A DNA stretch of 44,034 bases, from contig JAHBMJ010000595.1 of the NCBI GenBank assembly GCA_018398765.1, forward strand, positions 1-44,034, written 5' to 3'. How positions within the stretch are numbered: the stretch's first letter is position 1; every line of letters begins with the position of its first letter. The DNA comes from Chromera velia (lineage: Eukaryota > Sar > Chromeraceae). The notes beneath the pieces are model-generated. The model saw nothing but the letters and a program-made list of their open reading frames with translations. It ran no database searches and was not told where the DNA came from. Shown piece by piece: positions 43,769 through 44,034 of this stretch. The position numbers and the translations under genes are program-made.

Positions 43769-44034
43769 TGTGAAGTTGATTCGCACAATACTTCGAGTGA
43801 TTCGATAAAGCAACTCTCAATAGATGAGAGCAGAAGCCAGACAGAAGTCGTGCAGTATTATTCCTGTATAGAGAACCATAAGATTAACTGGACTGTCCTT
43901 GACTGGACTCTCTAGTTCATTACATGGTAGCAGTTGGTTCTTTCCTCCTTCTCCTCCTCAGGGTCTGTTGGTCTCCATCAGAGTGTCTCTTTCCCTCTCT
44001 GATGCCAACTTCGGACGAAGACCAACCTCGTGGG
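43766..44034 (+). mobile_element. 5' end of an LTR retrotransposon (copia-like), cut by the window end
   Basis: A candidate LTR runs from TGTTG at 43766 to ...TTACA at 43924, the usual TG...CA limits. It is followed at once by TGGTAGCAG (43925-43933), complementary to the 3' end of initiator Met tRNA as in many eukaryotes (CTGCTACCA). A C/T-rich leader follows, then an ATG at 44002 opening MPTSDEDQPRG to the window edge, which could be Gag. The other LTR and pol are outside the window, so the assignment is provisional. Confidence 0.5.

Noticed and set aside
1-44034. CRISPR arrays, operons, rRNA genes
   Set aside because: Repeats present are microsatellites or short tandem duplications without spaced units; the gene structure is plainly eukaryotic; no rRNA-like conserved stretch was seen.

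Overview
The window is nuclear DNA from a eukaryote. Genes are broken by GT-AG introns, most acceptors are (g)cag, the code is standard, and proteins carry signal peptides, PAN/Apple-like and START domains. There are no operons, ribosome binding sites or bacterial signals. Gene style and a very large DUF3638/DUF3645 protein point to a unicellular alveolate-type protist; a chromerid such as Chromera velia is my best guess, made from family knowledge and not from a database match (about 50% sure).

Layout. (1) Bases 1-22161, minus strand: two head-to-tail genes for giant secreted Cys-rich proteins. Gene A (22161 to 11098, 12 exons) closes in one frame to about 2,496 residues. Gene B (10392 to 336, 8 exons) closes to about 2,548 residues. 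Each has an N-terminal signal peptide, Cys-rich modules including a PAN/Apple-like segment, and long helical stretches. (2) 22162-23215: divergent spacer with interlocking inverted repeats. (3) 23216-26433, plus strand: a four-exon START (lipid-binding) protein of 542 residues. (4) 26434-28267: gene-poor, partly AT-rich spacer holding a 200-bp element with imperfect terminal inverted repeats and a perfect 8-bp target duplication. (5) 28268-42149, plus strand: a giant DUF6606-like/DUF3638/DUF3645 gene, roughly 3,700-3,800 codons in at least 14 exons. Its DUF3638-DUF3645 junction carries an in-frame TAG and, 135 bases on, a 2-base frameshift, so this copy looks recently inactivated unless the sequence is wrong there. 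(6) 42150-44034: AT-rich, repeat-rich end with a second element (13-bp perfect inverted termini, 8-bp target duplication), a doubtful membrane-protein reading frame, and what looks like the 5' end of an LTR retrotransposon with an initiator-Met-tRNA-type primer binding site.

The two secreted giants are probably surface or matrix proteins made by tandem arrangement of related architectures. The START protein is probably cytosolic and lipid binding. The DUF3638 protein belongs to a widespread but poorly understood family with an NTPase/helicase-like core. I see no sign that the genes form one pathway. Exon borders were chosen so that donor, acceptor and phase agree; borders marked approximate are not fully settled.
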